Shown: positions 21,495 to 33,700 of the stretch, piece by piece
How the letters are laid out: every line of letters begins with the position of its first letter
Numbering within the stretch: position 1 is the first letter of the stretch
DNA from: Periconia sp. R9002
Taxonomy: Eukaryota > Ascomycota > Dothideomycetes > Pleosporales > Periconiaceae
Direction of reading: 5' to 3'
NCBI GenBank assembly: GCA_023627715.1
Contig: JAMAHW010000049.1
Span: 1-64,000 of the forward strand
DNA: 64,000 bases
The notes under the pieces: generated by a model
Told to the model about the DNA's origin: nothing
The model's input: only the letters and a program-made list of their open reading frames with translations
The model's database searches: none
Translations under genes and position numbers: made by a program

Positions 21495-23896
21495 GTTTCA
21501 AGTGTTACTGATAGAGGTTGTTTGAGTTTGTGGATGTTCGAGGAAGATCTGAAGTCTTATATGTTTCCTCTGGTCGATCATCAGGATAACATAGATGGAA
21601 GCCAAAACGGTAGAGATGCGGGTGAGAGTGCAGTCTGCTCAAAACGAGGCTACTCTCGTCGAATGATTGACGGATAGCAGAAACCACTTAGCAAATTATC
21701 TCCTCAGCATGGCTTGGATCATGCCAGCACAGCTGGACGAGTCGTACATGTGAGCACAGCAGACACTCCGGAATGATTTAGTACAACATCGATCCGGTGA
21801 GTCACGCATAGCGAGCGTTGAAACAGCCAAACACAGTCTTCGTGTCCCCTTGCCATGCTGGGCGCTTGGGCAGCTACAAGCCTATGCTTTCTGCGGGGCG
21901 AACAATCAGGAGACAGAGGCGAGCTACAAGCCCTTAGAATGGGTCACATGAGTGTCCAAGAGTCCAACCATCTCAGTGAGGCTCGATCTTGAAACCAGCC
22001 GTCATGTTACTCAAAGGTGCTCGCCATCGGCTCAGCTTGTGGTTTCCAGCCACGTCTCAAAATCAATTTGAGTAGATCATGGGAAAGCGACCCTACAGCT
22101 GAAGGTAGAACCTGAAGCTTGATGAGTCGAGTCGGTTATCCTTGCTCATACGCTTAGCTCCCACTTGTTTGGAGCTGAATGCCAACCATCGGTTAGTTTA
22201 ACCTGAATGGACAGTGGCTGCACATGCATAGAGATACCCAAGCACTTAGAAAGCCTCATTTGTACAGCTGTTAGTTGTTGGAGTGTTGAGCCTATGCATC
22301 AATTTGAAGCGATGCCGATCTATCTGGGGGTGGAGACTACATGCATTAGATTCATGGAATTCCATCCGGTGACTTTTGATTGATGGCTCCGCTATTTTCA
22401 GCATATAGGCAATCTCTAACGCCGGGCTTGTTCGGTCAAGACACGAAAATTACAACCTCAACAACAAGATTCCGGTGAAATGCGTGCTCCTTACATTGCT
22501 ATAACGCCCTTCTTCACACATAATCGGTATCCACGATAACGGGGACAAGGAGGCAAATATCGGGCGCGTCTCAGCTACAGCTAAACTCATCCATTTAGGG
22601 CTTAAAACGATATTTGCGCCCGAAAAACATTCAACTTAGGTAGACAGAAACAAGATTCTGCAGTTTGATGGGTCACCAATGATATGGCACTACCGCTTGG
22701 GTTATCATCCCTGTAGCTACCCGAAACCATTATCGCCCAATGCATTCCGGTTAGCATACCTGTTACAAGATCTACGGTGTTACGCTCGGTGGCCAAATGC
22801 GGGCATCAGATATAAGAGTTGATCATTCCTAATCCGACTATATTTATGCTTAAGAATTCATACAAAGGTAAGTATAGATATAAGTGCTGTGCCGAATACG
22901 GACAACGAGGCTAGAAATGCAGGAACCCTTGACCGGAATGTATGCAAGGCTATAGCAGAACCTTATTAAGTTATGTACCTGAAACTGAAAAGCAAGTATA
23001 ATACGATTGCCTGATTTTTATCCTAACATCAATTTTTACTTGTTTTGAGAAGTTTGCCAGTACCTAATGCAGGCTTCCAGTTCTGCAGACTAAAACATTA
23101 AATACAGTGCTCAGTGTTATACCAATAGCTCATATAAGACCAAATAGATAGAAAAAAAGATTTCTAGAAATCACAAAAGTTCATTCCCAAACTATAGCGA
23201 AGGAGCCCCTAAACACGAACGGGTGTACCTGAGGTAATCGGCGAGGTGACACCTTGGACCCTGTAGTAGTTCATTTAAGGTAGGCTTCAAGAGATCTACA
23301 TAGGAACATATGTAAGCGATGTGGCAAGCCACTGTGTTTGGATTCTCGTCCACACAAAAAATGAGGCAAATCGGCATTTCCGCTTGCCATGGCACTCCAA
23401 GAGTGAAGATATCTGGAGAGGATAAGAACCCCTCAAGATGCTCCAGTAACAACTAGCAAATAATCGTGTAGTTTCAAAAATCAACATAAATATTTAGAAG
23501 AAATATACTAGTATCCGTAAGAATGAAGTCGAATTAATGTTAGTGAGATCAATTTAGTGGCCTCACTGCCTGAGGACAACCCGCCATCCTGATCGAATCA
23601 GGAAAAACCCGCGCTAACCCCTAACCCGCACTAGCGCGCCCTCCAATACCAACCCAGCGTCATCTGAGGTCGAAGCTTCAATCAGAGAGTAGAGCTACTC
23701 TACACCTCCTCCGCCTCACATTTCCATCACCCCCAGCCCGCCACCCACGATACCTCCGAAAAAAAAAGATTACGCGGCAACTTTCCAGGAACCTCTCACC
23801 TGCGCTTTTTGCCACCGGCCTGATTCTCGCAGTCCGAACACCCGAACCCGTGTCGCGCTTCAACACCCGCATACCTTACACCTCTAGGCAAGCACA
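21495..23896. other. Intergenic, 2.4 kb, no gene recognised
   Basis: This is the longest gene-free gap in the left half after 4.4-8.6 kb. The part from 22.0 to 23.5 kb is AT-leaning, and open frames stay below about 90 codons. It could be an eroded gene or element, but I found no recognisable protein fragment, terminal repeat or target-site duplication. The right end carries the promoter of the VMA9 gene. Confidence 0.55.
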
Positions 23897-24403
23897 ATGG
23901 CTAATGGGTTAGTCCGCAACGCAACCCGCACTCAGAAGAGAAGAATATGTGGATAGAAGGAGGCTAATATGTTGTGCGAGATAGGTGGGCTCCTTTCATC
24001 GGCCTCGTGGTGGTCGTGATATTCTGCGCCGCTGCGTGGGTTTTGGCGCCGAAGGGTGAGAATCAGACGTACGTCTCCCGAGACCTCACATCCTCCCTCT
24101 TTCCCTCACAAAACACATGCACTTGCGCTGCGCCGGGCACTTCTCTTCTCCCCCGATCCACCCATCCCCTCCCCCCCTTCAACATCCACACATACCCATC
24201 TGGATGAATCGAGAAACGAAAACACGATGACTGACTTTGACATCTTTTCAATATATAGGGTCTGGCGATCCACACTTGTCCTCTCGGCCGCTGCCATGTA
24301 CATCATGTGGGCGATAACGTTCCTGGCGCAACTCCACCCGCTCATCACCCCGTACCGCAAGGATTTGAGGAGTCCCGAGGAGATTAGTAAATTGTACGGG
24401 TAG
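23897..24403 (+). CDS. VMA9: V-type proton ATPase subunit e
   Basis: A 79-residue membrane subunit of the Vo sector of the vacuolar proton pump. There are three exons: 23897-23907 (only 11 nt), 23985-24068 and 24259-24403. The tiny first exon encodes M-A-N plus two bases of Gly, and splicing yields MANGWAPFIGLVVVVIFCAA. Two membrane segments are visible, about residues 6-25 and 40-60, separated by LAPKGENQTVWRST. That GENQT-VWRST junction is the family hallmark and is formed exactly by the second splice. The tail YIMWAITFLAQLHPLITP is also typical. The length matches the yeast and animal subunit e. The 11-nt exon makes this gene easy for automatic annotation to miss. It converges with ARV1. 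Confidence 0.93.
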
Positions 24404-24833
24404 GTTGGAAGACGAATGGGAGTAAGGGAGGAGTGAGAGATGGGGGTTTATGATGGATGGTCGTTTGCTGGGGATATGTGTGTAGAGGAGATGGACGCGG
24501 GGAGATGAGGTAGTAGTACGGAATTCTCGTTGGAGAGGCGGAGGACTGCCGCTCTGTGTGTGTATGATGGTTTCCTAGGGATTTTGTTTTTTAAGGGATT
24601 TTTTCCTTGATTTGGGAGTTTAGCATTTTGGCCTTGTTCTGTGTATCGCTGGGGGGTATTGTATAAACATTGAAAAAAGAAACAACTTTTCCATAACACA
24701 CAGACGTCACCTGCCATGAATATCCGATCATGAATATAAACCAAAACAATCCTCTTCCCTCTCCACCATCCATAAAAAAACATACGAAAGGGGTATCAAT
24801 CATCCCATCTCCCAAACCCAACCCCAAACACAC
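24404..24833. other. Convergent intergenic region between VMA9 and ARV1
   Basis: 430 bases holding both 3' UTRs, including a T-rich stretch near 24590-24640. No gene is visible. Confidence 0.7.
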
Positions 24834-25887
24834 TCACACTTCCGTCGTCCCCCCCAACCCAACCCCCCTCAACACAACCCCCTCCACGAACCCCCTAACC
24901 CCCTCGCCCACGCCCACCAACACCCCCGCCCTCAAAAACCCACACCCCATCAAAATCTCAAGCGCAGCAACATTATTCACAATCACGGCCCAACTAACCG
25001 CCCTCGCCGCACTCTTAAGATCATACTCCCACACAATCAGCAAAATCGGGAACAACTTCGTGCAGCTCGACACGAGCAGCGCGGTGCTGAGGGTGCGGGG
25101 GTGGGGGAAGTACGGGATGAGGGTTGTGTAGATTTTGTGGAGGAAGCGGGGGGATGGGGGTGGGGGGACGCTGGTGAGGATGTGGATGGTGGTGTGGTAG
25201 GTTAGGGTTGTTAGGAGGACGAGGGTTAGGAAGAAGAGGTATTGGAGGAGGAGGGGGAGGGTTTGGATGGGGGATGAAGGGGATGGGGTGGGGAGGGAGT
25301 GCAGTTTTTCGATGCGCGCCCAGGTTAGGTAGACGTCGAAGAGGAGGAGGAGGATGGAGAGGCGGAGGATGCTTTTCTATGGAGGTGGGTTAGTTTTTGG
25401 GGTTGGGTGGTTGGTTGGAGGGTTGATGGGATGGGATGGGATGGGATATCAGACGAGATGTCTCGGAAAAGAACGATAGAAGGGAACGAATGCAACAACA
25501 ACCGTCCCAATCGCCACAAAACCTCCCCAAAACGAATCCCAAACCCCAAATCCCAAACTCAACAACAAAAAAAAAATCAAAAAGTCAACTCACATCAACC
25601 CCCTTCCACCCCCCTATCCCCTTCCCTCCTTCCTTCCCTCCTCCCTCCTCCTTCCCCTCACCTCCCAACCGATTCACCAGCAAATGCCGATACACCTCCG
25701 GTTTAACCAAAACCAAATCGATAAACAGCACGACAAAGTCATGCTCGACGTACTTATCCGCGAAGCGTTTGCAGCGGGGACATTGCGTGAGGCGCACGCC
25801 TTTGCTGCCGAGGGCGCGGTCGTCGGCGGCGGCGTAGGAGGTGTAGAGCGTGGGGATGGGCGTGCGGCAGTGGATGCAGATTGGCAT
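24834..25887 (-). CDS. ARV1: ARV1 sterol/lipid homeostasis membrane protein
   Basis: A 278-residue ER membrane protein implicated in intracellular sterol distribution and GPI-anchor intermediate handling. Exons are 25887-25594 and 25376-24834, with a 217-nt intron (donor GTGAGT, CTAAC branch, acceptor CATAG). The N-terminal ARV1 homology domain is clear: a zinc-binding CIHC near the start and CPRCKRFADKYVEHDF at about residue 36, followed by LFIDLVLVKPEVYRHLL. Exon 2 encodes several hydrophobic segments (LRLSILLLLFDVYLTW; LPLLLQYLFFLTLVLL; CTKLFPILLIVWEY; VSWAVIVNNVAALEIL). A Gly/Lys/Glu-rich insert (GGEGKEEGGGKEGGKGIGG) directly precedes the splice site. Confidence 0.9.
25426..25448. repeat. 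GGGAT pentanucleotide microsatellite inside the ARV1 intron
   Basis: Four to five GGGAT units in the intron region of ARV1. It is not telomeric in form. Confidence 0.8.
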
Positions 25888-26530
25888 TTAGTTGTTTTTG
25901 TTTTTAGGGGTGGTGTGAGGTGGGGATTGGGGGGTTTTTTTTTGGTTGGTTGATTGGTTGGTTAGGGAGAAGGTGGTTTAGATATTTAGAGGGGTGTGGG
26001 TTTGATGTTTTAGAAGGGAGTGGTGGGTTGTGGTGTTGAGATGTTTGAAGGTTGAGGTTGCTGCTGCGGAGTTTGGTGTGGGTTATCGCCGCGTGGGATG
26101 ACTACCTACCTACATATGTAGGGCAGGTACGTACATCAGCAATCAAGTGCATAACGAAGTTTCAATACACGCAAAGTAGCAAGTGGGATAGAAAATGAAA
26201 AGTCGTTATTCATAATTCGTTTCAAAGTAGATTACATAGAAGGAAAAGTCCCTGTTTGACCCCCGACCAAACACCAGATATGACACGTACGAAGATTGCG
26301 CTCACAGAGCATCATTATATTAAATCGACGAGACAAGACCATGGCAGCCGTGACGAAGATCAAGGAAAAAGCGCACGCTATTGAAACAGAAATTATCCAC
26401 AAAAAGATTCCAGCTTCTTTGAACCATCCAGAAATGGGGTATATACGCTCTAGGTGAGCGTGGCGATGGCAGCGGCGATGTACTTCGGGTTCGGTTCTTT
26501 GCGTACTATCCAGATAATCAACTCCAGATC
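25888..26530. other. Intergenic between ARV1 and the DUF8035-like gene
   Basis: It carries the ARV1 promoter side and the downstream gene's 3' UTR. It is T/G-rich near 25900-26000 and includes a CTACCTACCTACATATGTAG motif near 26102. No gene is visible. Confidence 0.65.
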
Positions 26531-28118
26531 CTAATGGGCTGAGCGGACAAGGGCCAACCTACCCTTCCGGTCTTTTTCAACGCGGATGATCTCCCGCTTC
26601 GGTTCCCTCCGCTCAATAATCTCATAATCACCCTCGCGCTCATACTTGAGCATGCGTCTCTCGTGCTCCAACTGACGGATTTCATCTTTGATGTCACGTT
26701 CGCTGCGCGTATGGACCTCCTTGCGCACCAACGTACGGTGATCGTCATGATGGTGGTGGTGGTGATCGGGTGCGAGAACTGTAAGGGGTCCGCCGATGTG
26801 GTTGGATTCTTCGATGCGCTCCTCGTAAACCTCATGACCATGACGAGAAGGAGATACGCTGCGCACGGACTGGGCATAATGCACGCTCTGTGGAGGGGGA
26901 GGTGGTGGAGCTACATGAGTGTGGTGGCTGGGCGCGATCGAAGGAGGAGGTGGCGGGTTGTGGAAAACCTCTGGGGGTGGAGGAGGTGGTGGAGCAGCAG
27001 CCTCGACGACATCCTTGTTTTCGTACACATACGTGGTTTTTGCTGTATCTCCGTTAGTGGTTGAAAGCTGCCCAGAGTGGGTGGATATACATACTCTCTT
27101 TGTAGTTCTCGCTGACCTGGATGATTTCGTCGATATGCTCTTTTTCGAGTGCACGGGTGATGATGATGAAGTCATCCTACGTCGAGATGTTAGATGCTTT
27201 CACACTCAGCCTTGGATAGGTGGCGCAACTCACCTCTTCTTCATAGGGATACCCGAGCTCGATAATGGCCTCTTTCTTGCACAAACGCTTGGGTAATCTG
27301 GTCTTGCCCTTCTTGCCCCAGTTTGCTCGGGAAAGGGTGATCTCCTCGAAACTGGACGTAGAAGAGCTACGACTAGAATGTGCCACGCTTTGAGCACGGC
27401 TGCGGCTTCCCCTGACCTTGCTCTTGCTCTTCTTGCGAGAAACTTCCACCTCGCGGTATTCTTCGACTCGCTCCTTCCTTCGGGGTTCTCGTTCGCGTTC
27501 CCGTTCACTGTATCTAATCTCTTCGAACTCGTCTTCGTGGAAACGGGGAGGAGAACGCCTGCGCTCGCGGATGGGCAGAGGAATGGGGACGTTGGTTGGG
27601 GGCTTCCAGTCTTCGGCATCATGGTAACGAGGGAGCGGGCGGCGATCATAGGTATCGAGCGAGGACTGGCGTCTATGGTATTGTGGACGAGCTGGGCGGC
27701 GCGGGGCCACATCAAAGTCCCTCTCGACGACGGATTTGCGTCGGTAGGGAGCCAGTGCGCGGTTGGCCACTTCGGACGGCGTGTCTTCGTGGAAGAAGTC
27801 GTTGTGACGACGAGATGGTGGCGCAAAACGCTCTTCTTCGCGGTATCGCTCGCGCTCGCGCTCCATTACCGGAGGAGCTCGGGAAGGGGGACCACGGCGG
27901 TCATAATCCTCGTGAAAGTCGACGTCACGGCGACCGCCAGGAAAGCGATCGTGCTCTTGGAAGCGGAAATGGTCGTGCTCTGGGGGGCCACGCCCACCTC
28001 GACTCATGCGTTCAAATCTGTCTCGGTCCCAGCGCTCACCGCCACGAAGAGGCTCATCGTAGCTGGAGAGGTTGCCGGTGGAGGAGCGATACATGTTGTG
28101 GTGATGTTTACAGGGCAC
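26531..28118 (-). CDS. Highly charged DUF8035-like protein
   Basis: A 492-residue protein in three exons, 28118-27234, 27176-27095 and 27042-26531. The first 250 residues are Arg/Glu/Asp/Pro-rich and disordered-looking (RERERERYREEERF; SEREREREPRRKERVEEY). Then comes a compact conserved segment, LPKRLCKKEAIIELGYPYEEE joined by splicing to DDFIIITRALEKEHIDEIIQ. I recall that segment as the core of the fungal domain of unknown function DUF8035; the name is from memory. After a polyproline region and a His run (DHHHHHHDDH), the C-terminus has a coiled-coil-like stretch (SERDIKDEIRQLEHERRMLK). No catalytic motif is seen. The charged RE/RS-like composition could suit RNA or nuclear association, but that is only inference. 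Confidence 0.82.
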
Positions 28119-29151
28119 GGAAGGTGCGGGGTTAGAGGAAGTGCGGGAAGGGTCGGGAGAAGGTGAGTAGGATAGGCGAGGTCTTTTTATGAGCGGAAAG
28201 GGATCGAAGATGGTGATGTAAGGTGTTTCGGCGAAGGTGTTAGGCTCTTAATACATTAAGAAGGGAGAGTGGAGTTATGTACAGGTAGGGACGTAATTGG
28301 GGGAGCGGGCAGGGCATGCATAGATTAGAACCAACTTTTCTAGTTGCAGCCAGCTTTCGTCATCGGCGCATTTCATGGCCATGCCCTGCATCCATCCTTT
28401 GGGCTGCGTTTCTGCTGCTAGCACCGGCCAATGACCCGTCGCTCTCTGCTTATAAAACGGTAATGGGTCGATATCAGACTCGTGGCAAGCACGCCAAAGG
28501 AAAATCCAAGAAGCTGAAACCACAGTCAGGCACAATGGTTTGGGCGCTTGAGGCCGCTGGTTCCAATATTGGGTACATGTATCTCCGCTTGGGCGACGAC
28601 GATTCTTTTCATTTCCTCGGCTACTCGGAGAGAAGAAGTATTACTTCATTGTTCTTCATCCTTCAGACGGATTCTCGAACCGCACGGTAACGTTGAAATC
28701 GTAATCGTACAAAGGTAGATGCATTTGAAAGTTGATGGGTGTCGGCAGAGAGCGGTAGCTTTTGGTGACGTAGGTGGCTGGAGACGACTCCGCACATGAT
28801 TGGCCCGTCGGTCCACCACCATACTCAACACCACACCCTCTCCTTCACTCAGTCATCCCACTCCCTGTATCATGCGAACTTCGAAGCACCGTTGACAACC
28901 GTTTACATTTTAGACGGTAATTACTCCGTCTATGCTCATTAGACTTTGAACTTTCAGGATTAGTTTTACCCCGGATCAGTTCTACCTATTCTTGCATTTT
29001 TGAGCATTCAGTCTGTGTACCTATACACATCCTTGGAATGTAAGATGCATTCCGTAAACAACACAGAATTAACTGTAGCTTTCAAATCCACCATCGACAT
29101 CACCATGTTTGACACCAAGACCTTTTGTGCACGCTCAGCACTGTGCTCACC
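28119..29151. other. Intergenic upstream of the DUF8035-like gene
   Basis: About 1 kb with no supported gene. A B-box-like GGTTCGAGAATCC on the minus strand near 28670 is not embedded in a tRNA fold. The left part should contain the promoter of the leftward DUF8035-like gene. Confidence 0.55.
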
Positions 29152-29529
29152 ATGAAACATATCGCAGCTCTACTCATCCTCTTCGTTTTGCCAGCCTCCC
29201 CTTCTTTCGTTGCTCAAGATCATCTCACTCCCGTCCCACCTACTCTAGCCCCTCGGCACCATCTATTCAATCATCTGACCCCCAGAGCAACGGGAAAACC
29301 ATCCCGCACCATCTCAAAACATCGTCGGCCAAGGATCCCACCATACAGTCTGTCTACGCAACGACGCATCCTGAGTTCTTCTATCCCTGCACATAATCCA
29401 CCTCGACTTACGAGCCTGATGCATTCGGCACTCAGCTCATCGGCCAGGAACCGGGAGGAGCTACCAGCCAAGACGCCCAAGCCTGCCCTGATCTCGAGCA
29501 AATCACCAAAAGCGAATCCAAAAGATTAG
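29152..29529 (+). CDS. Possible small secreted protein (uncertain)
   Basis: An open frame of 125 residues that opens with a good signal-peptide pattern: MKHIAALLILFVLPASPSFVA, with a likely cleavage after Ala before QDH. The mature part is Pro/Ser/Arg-rich, has no cysteine and has no domain I recognise. The ATG sits in CACC context. An upstream 16-codon open frame starting at 29105 ends in TGA one base inside this ATG (ATGA overlap). No intron is apparent. It may be an effector-like protein, a spacer open frame or part of another transcript; support is only the signal peptide and length. Confidence 0.35.
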   Translation: MKHIAALLILFVLPASPSFVAQDHLTPVPPTLAPRHHLFNHLTPRATGKPSRTISKHRRPRIPPYSLSTQRRILSSSIPAHNPPRLTSLMHSALSSSARNREELPAKTPKPALISSKSPKANPKD

Positions 29530-29783
29530 GCGGGTAACAGAGTGGAGGACACATTGCAAAGAGAGGACGGAGTGGGCGTATATGGACAGTGTTATCCGAG
29601 CCAGAAGATTTAAAAAATTGTATACATCCAGCTGGGATCTGTGGCTGATCGCATTGCGGATACTTCCCAATTAGTAGTGAGGTGTTAGGAGTCCAAATTG
29701 ACATCCTTCTGGGTATACTGTATTTTCAAACTATTCTTACATATTCTACAATCGTAATGTTTTACACGTGGCTGTTGGGGGCT

Positions 29784-30335
29784 TCATTCCGGTACCACAG
29801 CATTGATTTTCTCTATTGCCGACTGTTTGTCCATGGCTCGGTCCTTGAGTTGTATAAACACCAACTGTCGCACGGCTGCCTTCTTGACGGGCTGCCCGTC
29901 GGCCTTGAGCTTCTCGATGGCTCGGGCGATGGCCTGGTCCATCTCTTCTTCCCCTACCACGTTGAGCTTGGCAACGTACTCCTCCATTACAACAACCTCA
30001 GCCTTTTCTTTCTCCACCATGTCTTCGCGATTGGCTTTGGTAAAGTCCTCGATGGCTTTGGCGGAGGTTTTCATGGACTTTCGTAGAAGGGTGTGGAGGG
30101 CGGCGTCGCTGTCTATCGGCTTGGAGTTTCTGGAGGCTTCGGCTACTTCGTTGAGGATGGTGCGCAGGACCGCGCAACGGGTTTTGTCTTTGGCGCGAAG
30201 CGAGGCTTTCAGGTCGGTGGAGACCATGGTCTTGATTTCGGATTCGGAGAGGGCACGCGTGGTGCACAACGAGCCCAGGCGCGCAGGCTGGCGGGCAGCG
30301 AGGGAAGCCCGGGGCAGGAGACGGAGAAGCGACAT
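29784..30335 (-). CDS. AIM41: GatB/YqeY domain protein, mitochondrial (AIM41-like)
   Basis: An intronless 183-residue YqeY-domain protein related to the tail domain of the tRNA amidotransferase subunit GatB. The N-terminus is Arg/Leu/Ala-rich without acids (SLLRLLPRASLAARQPARLG), as expected of a mitochondrial presequence. The YqeY core follows: LKASLRAKDKTRCAVLRTIL, EDFTKANREDMVEKEKAE and the Gly-turn region DGQPVKKAAVRQLV. Length fits yeast Aim41. The biochemical role is unknown; the relation to tRNA-dependent amidation is by homology only. The gene is divergent from NUP170 with 449 bp between starts. Confidence 0.9.
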   Translation of the reverse strand: MSLLRLLPRASLAARQPARLGSLCTTRALSESEIKTMVSTDLKASLRAKDKTRCAVLRTILNEVAEASRNSKPIDSDAALHTLLRKSMKTSAKAIEDFTKANREDMVEKEKAEVVVMEEYVAKLNVVGEEEMDQAIARAIEKLKADGQPVKKAAVRQLVFIQLKDRAMDKQSAIEKINAVVPE

Positions 30336-30784
30336 GGTAGTTGATGATTCGCTTTTTGATTCTAGAAAAGATATTGCCCTGAACGACTCAATCGATGATG
30401 AGACCGAATGTAGATGTCGTCGACAAACGAATCAAGGGCCAAGACGATTTTTTTTTGTTTGGGGACAGAGCTCAAAGCTCGTATCCCTGCAAACCTGCAG
30501 GCCAAGCTTGGCAGTTGCTACTTTGTTTTCGCTGCAGCTCTGAGCTCACCTGTGCACAACCATTGACGACACCGCCTTTGGCTCGCAACCTTTTTTCTTT
30601 TCCTTTCGGGCGCGTCATCTTTGGACTCGCCTTCTCCCAGACACATTACGCGCAAAGCAGATGTCGGCGTCTCCATCGCGCGCGTCAACCGAGTCCCATT
30701 TCATCATCCATTCATTGTCCATCTTAAAACCTCGTCACTCCCAGCCCGCCGCGCCCCATCTACCTTCGTCGTCCACTGCCCGCC
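30336..30784. promoter_or_regulatory. Bidirectional promoter region between AIM41 and NUP170
   Basis: 449 bases between two divergent starts. It contains pyrimidine tracts before both ATGs and no gene. Function as a shared promoter is inferred from layout. Confidence 0.65.
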
Positions 30785-33700
30785 ATGGCGCATAATATGC
30801 CCGCGACCCCCCAGCGTCCCACGCCCGGCGCCTTTGTCAACACGCCAGCCAGGCCGGGGCTTTTCTCCAATGCGTCGACGGCGGCACCACAACAGCAGCC
30901 AGTACAGCCGCAAGCGCCTGCTGTCACGACAGAGACTCCCATACAGCGCGCCGCGCGCACAATCAACATCATGCTAGACAAGGACAACCGATATCCAGCT
31001 TTGGAGACGTACATAGGACGTGGGTTTTGGCACTTCAATTTGCGATCTGTTTCGCTGCTAACATATTCTCTATAGAGGGCTATTCGGGCGAGTATGACCT
31101 TCCCGACGAGCGTCACGAAGCCTGGTTTCCATTCCAAAAAATCCGCACCTTCCAACACCCGGAAAGCGTTTTCGACCAAGTCAATCAGATGCAGATGAAC
31201 ACCAAAATGGGCCTCTTCGCCGAAATCAACCACGCATATGTTACCGTGGACAATCAGCTGTATCTATGGGATTATACCGCCCCCAGTCCAGAGCTTATTG
31301 GATTTGAAGAACAGCCCAACAATATCATCTCCGTCCGACTTGTTAGGCCGCGCGCCAAAGTCTTTGTCGACGCCATCAAATGGTTGCTGGTGGTCGCGAC
31401 GGTGGCCGACATACAACTCATTGCCGTAGAATGCCAGAGTGGGCCAGAGGGTGTGCATGGATTAACCATGTACCGCACAGGCATGTCCGTTTCTACCAAA
31501 GGGCTCAGCATCACAAGCATTGAAGCTTCAGCCGCGACTGGGCGTATATTTTTCGGCGAAAGCAATTCAGAAGACGTATGGGAGCTGTTCTACCAGCAAG
31601 AGGAACGTTGGTTTTCGAACCGTTGTAGCAAGAAAAACCATGTTTCCAATCCGGTATCCTTACCTGCCCTGACCTTTTACGGGTACACCAAGAAGCCTGG
31701 AATCAAGCAAATGATTGTGGATGATTCTCGAAAACTGCTTTATACCCTTTCGACCAGCAGTACCATCAAAGTATACCATATGCAGACGCCGACGACTCTA
31801 GTATGCGTCATCGCCAAGCCATGGCCTACTATCAAGACCTTGTGTAGTCACATGGTACGTCAGTCGACCGCCATTGAGAGATCGGATATCGCTGGTATAA
31901 GCCCAATTTCTACTTCAGAAGCAGAGCACATGTCTCTCGTTGCCATAACATCGACTGGTGTTCGGATATATTTGAGCACTACTTCTGGTGGCTGGATAAC
32001 TGATAGCAGCAGCGCGCCGAATAGTATGGCGGTACGCCACATCCGATTTCCTCCACCAGACCCCAACCGGGTAGATGCTCAGTCATCGACCACTCAAATG
32101 CAGGCTTATTCAGGTGCTCCTGCGCTCGGCCATGATTCCCAGTTTTTGACGCCGACTGCTGTCGGATTTCGATATGCTCCCGGATACTTCTTCGATATAA
32201 TACCGAGTGGAGATAGACACAAGATCTTTGCGTCAGCTGCTCACTCTGGCCAATTCGTTAACCCACAGGAGGCGCCGCGGTACAGCGAGACGGGCCTGGT
32301 TTATGAACTAGGTGGGCAAATGCAAGATATTGGTGAGGTCACTTCGCCCTTTTCTGCTCGCGATCAACCCGTTGGTTTCGGAAATGAGCTCGCAGTGCAA
32401 TTCGACAAACCCTCCAGCCAGTATGCTATACTTCATCACTATGGGGTGGACACTCTGAGGAGGAAGAGGTTGGTGGACATTTTTGCAAGCATCGTCAAAC
32501 AGGGTGGCGGACCTGAAGGTTTGGAGGGAGCGGTCAGGAAGTTTATGAAGCAATACGGCTTAGCAGAGACAGCATCCACAGCGCTGGCAGTGGCATGTGG
32601 TCAGGGGTCGGAAGTCGGAGTTGATTCTAGGGTCGTTAAAGTATTGGATCCGGAGGTGCTCGAGTACGCACGCAAAGTTTTCATCGAATACGGTGGTCGG
32701 GCTCAATTGACGGAGAGTGCCGCTGTGGAAGGATTGAGTGTGGAGAACGTTCGAGCGTCACCGCGACACGATGGCATAGCGATCTATGTCGCTCGTCTTG
32801 TTCGATCGATTTGGGACACTACCATCATCAAAGAAACGGCGAAACCGACTGGTCTCGTATTGGAATCGAGACACACTACTGCCAAATTGCAGGAGATACA
32901 GCGTGCTCTGGTACAATTGCAGGAATTCCTAGAGTCAAATAAGGGCTTCATCGATGGCCTGGCAGGGCCAGAAGCCCTGGGAAGAGTTTCGTCGAGGCAG
33001 GAAGAGGTGGAACTTCAAGGGGAAAACCGTGCTTTGACGAGCTTGTTGACAATGATCAACAATATCGTGGAGGGTATATCGTTTACCCTGGTCTTGTTCG
33101 AAGAGCGGATAGAGGACATTTTGGCTCTGCTTCCACAGGATTCGCGAGAGCTCGTACGGAAACTCACCTACCACGGTCTTTTCGCATTACAGGAGGGCAA
33201 AGACCTAGCTCGTGAACTTGTCAAAGCAATTGTCAATTTGAACATTGCCAAGGGTTCCAATGTGGAAAGTGTTGCTGAAGCCCTGCGGAGGAAATGCGGC
33301 AGCTTCTGCAGCTCAGACGATGTGGTCATCTTCAAGGCCCAAGAAAACCTTAAGAAGGCATCTGATATGGGGGCCAATGCAGATAGGGGACGCACGCTTC
33401 TTAATGACAGTTTAAGGCTCTTTGAGCAAGTGGCCAAGAGCTTGAGCTTCGAACATTTGACCGCGGCAGTAGAGAAGTATATTGAGCTTCAGTTTTATGC
33501 CGGTAAGTCTGTTACAACCTTGTCCATTATTTTTGACGCCTAACCTGTTATTTAGGGGCTATTCGTCTCGCACTCAAAGTAGCACAGGAGGGTGACCGTG
33601 GTAACAAAGCCCTGTCCTGGTTACGAGATAACCAACCTGCCCAAGACGCACGAGAGGCATACTACCGCAAACGCACATCTTGCTACGAGCTCGTGTTTAG

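Noticed and set aside
22000..23500. Degenerate transposon in the AT-leaning gap
   Set aside because: No enzyme motif, terminal repeat or target-site duplication could be found by eye.
27230..28166. Frames of up to 262 codons on both strands within the DUF8035-like gene
   Set aside because: Shadow frames arising from the Arg/Glu-rich, GC-biased coding sequence.
28660..28700. tRNA B-box-like GGTTCGAGAATCC on the minus strand
   Set aside because: The flanks do not pair into a five-base T stem, and no A-box lies at the right distance.
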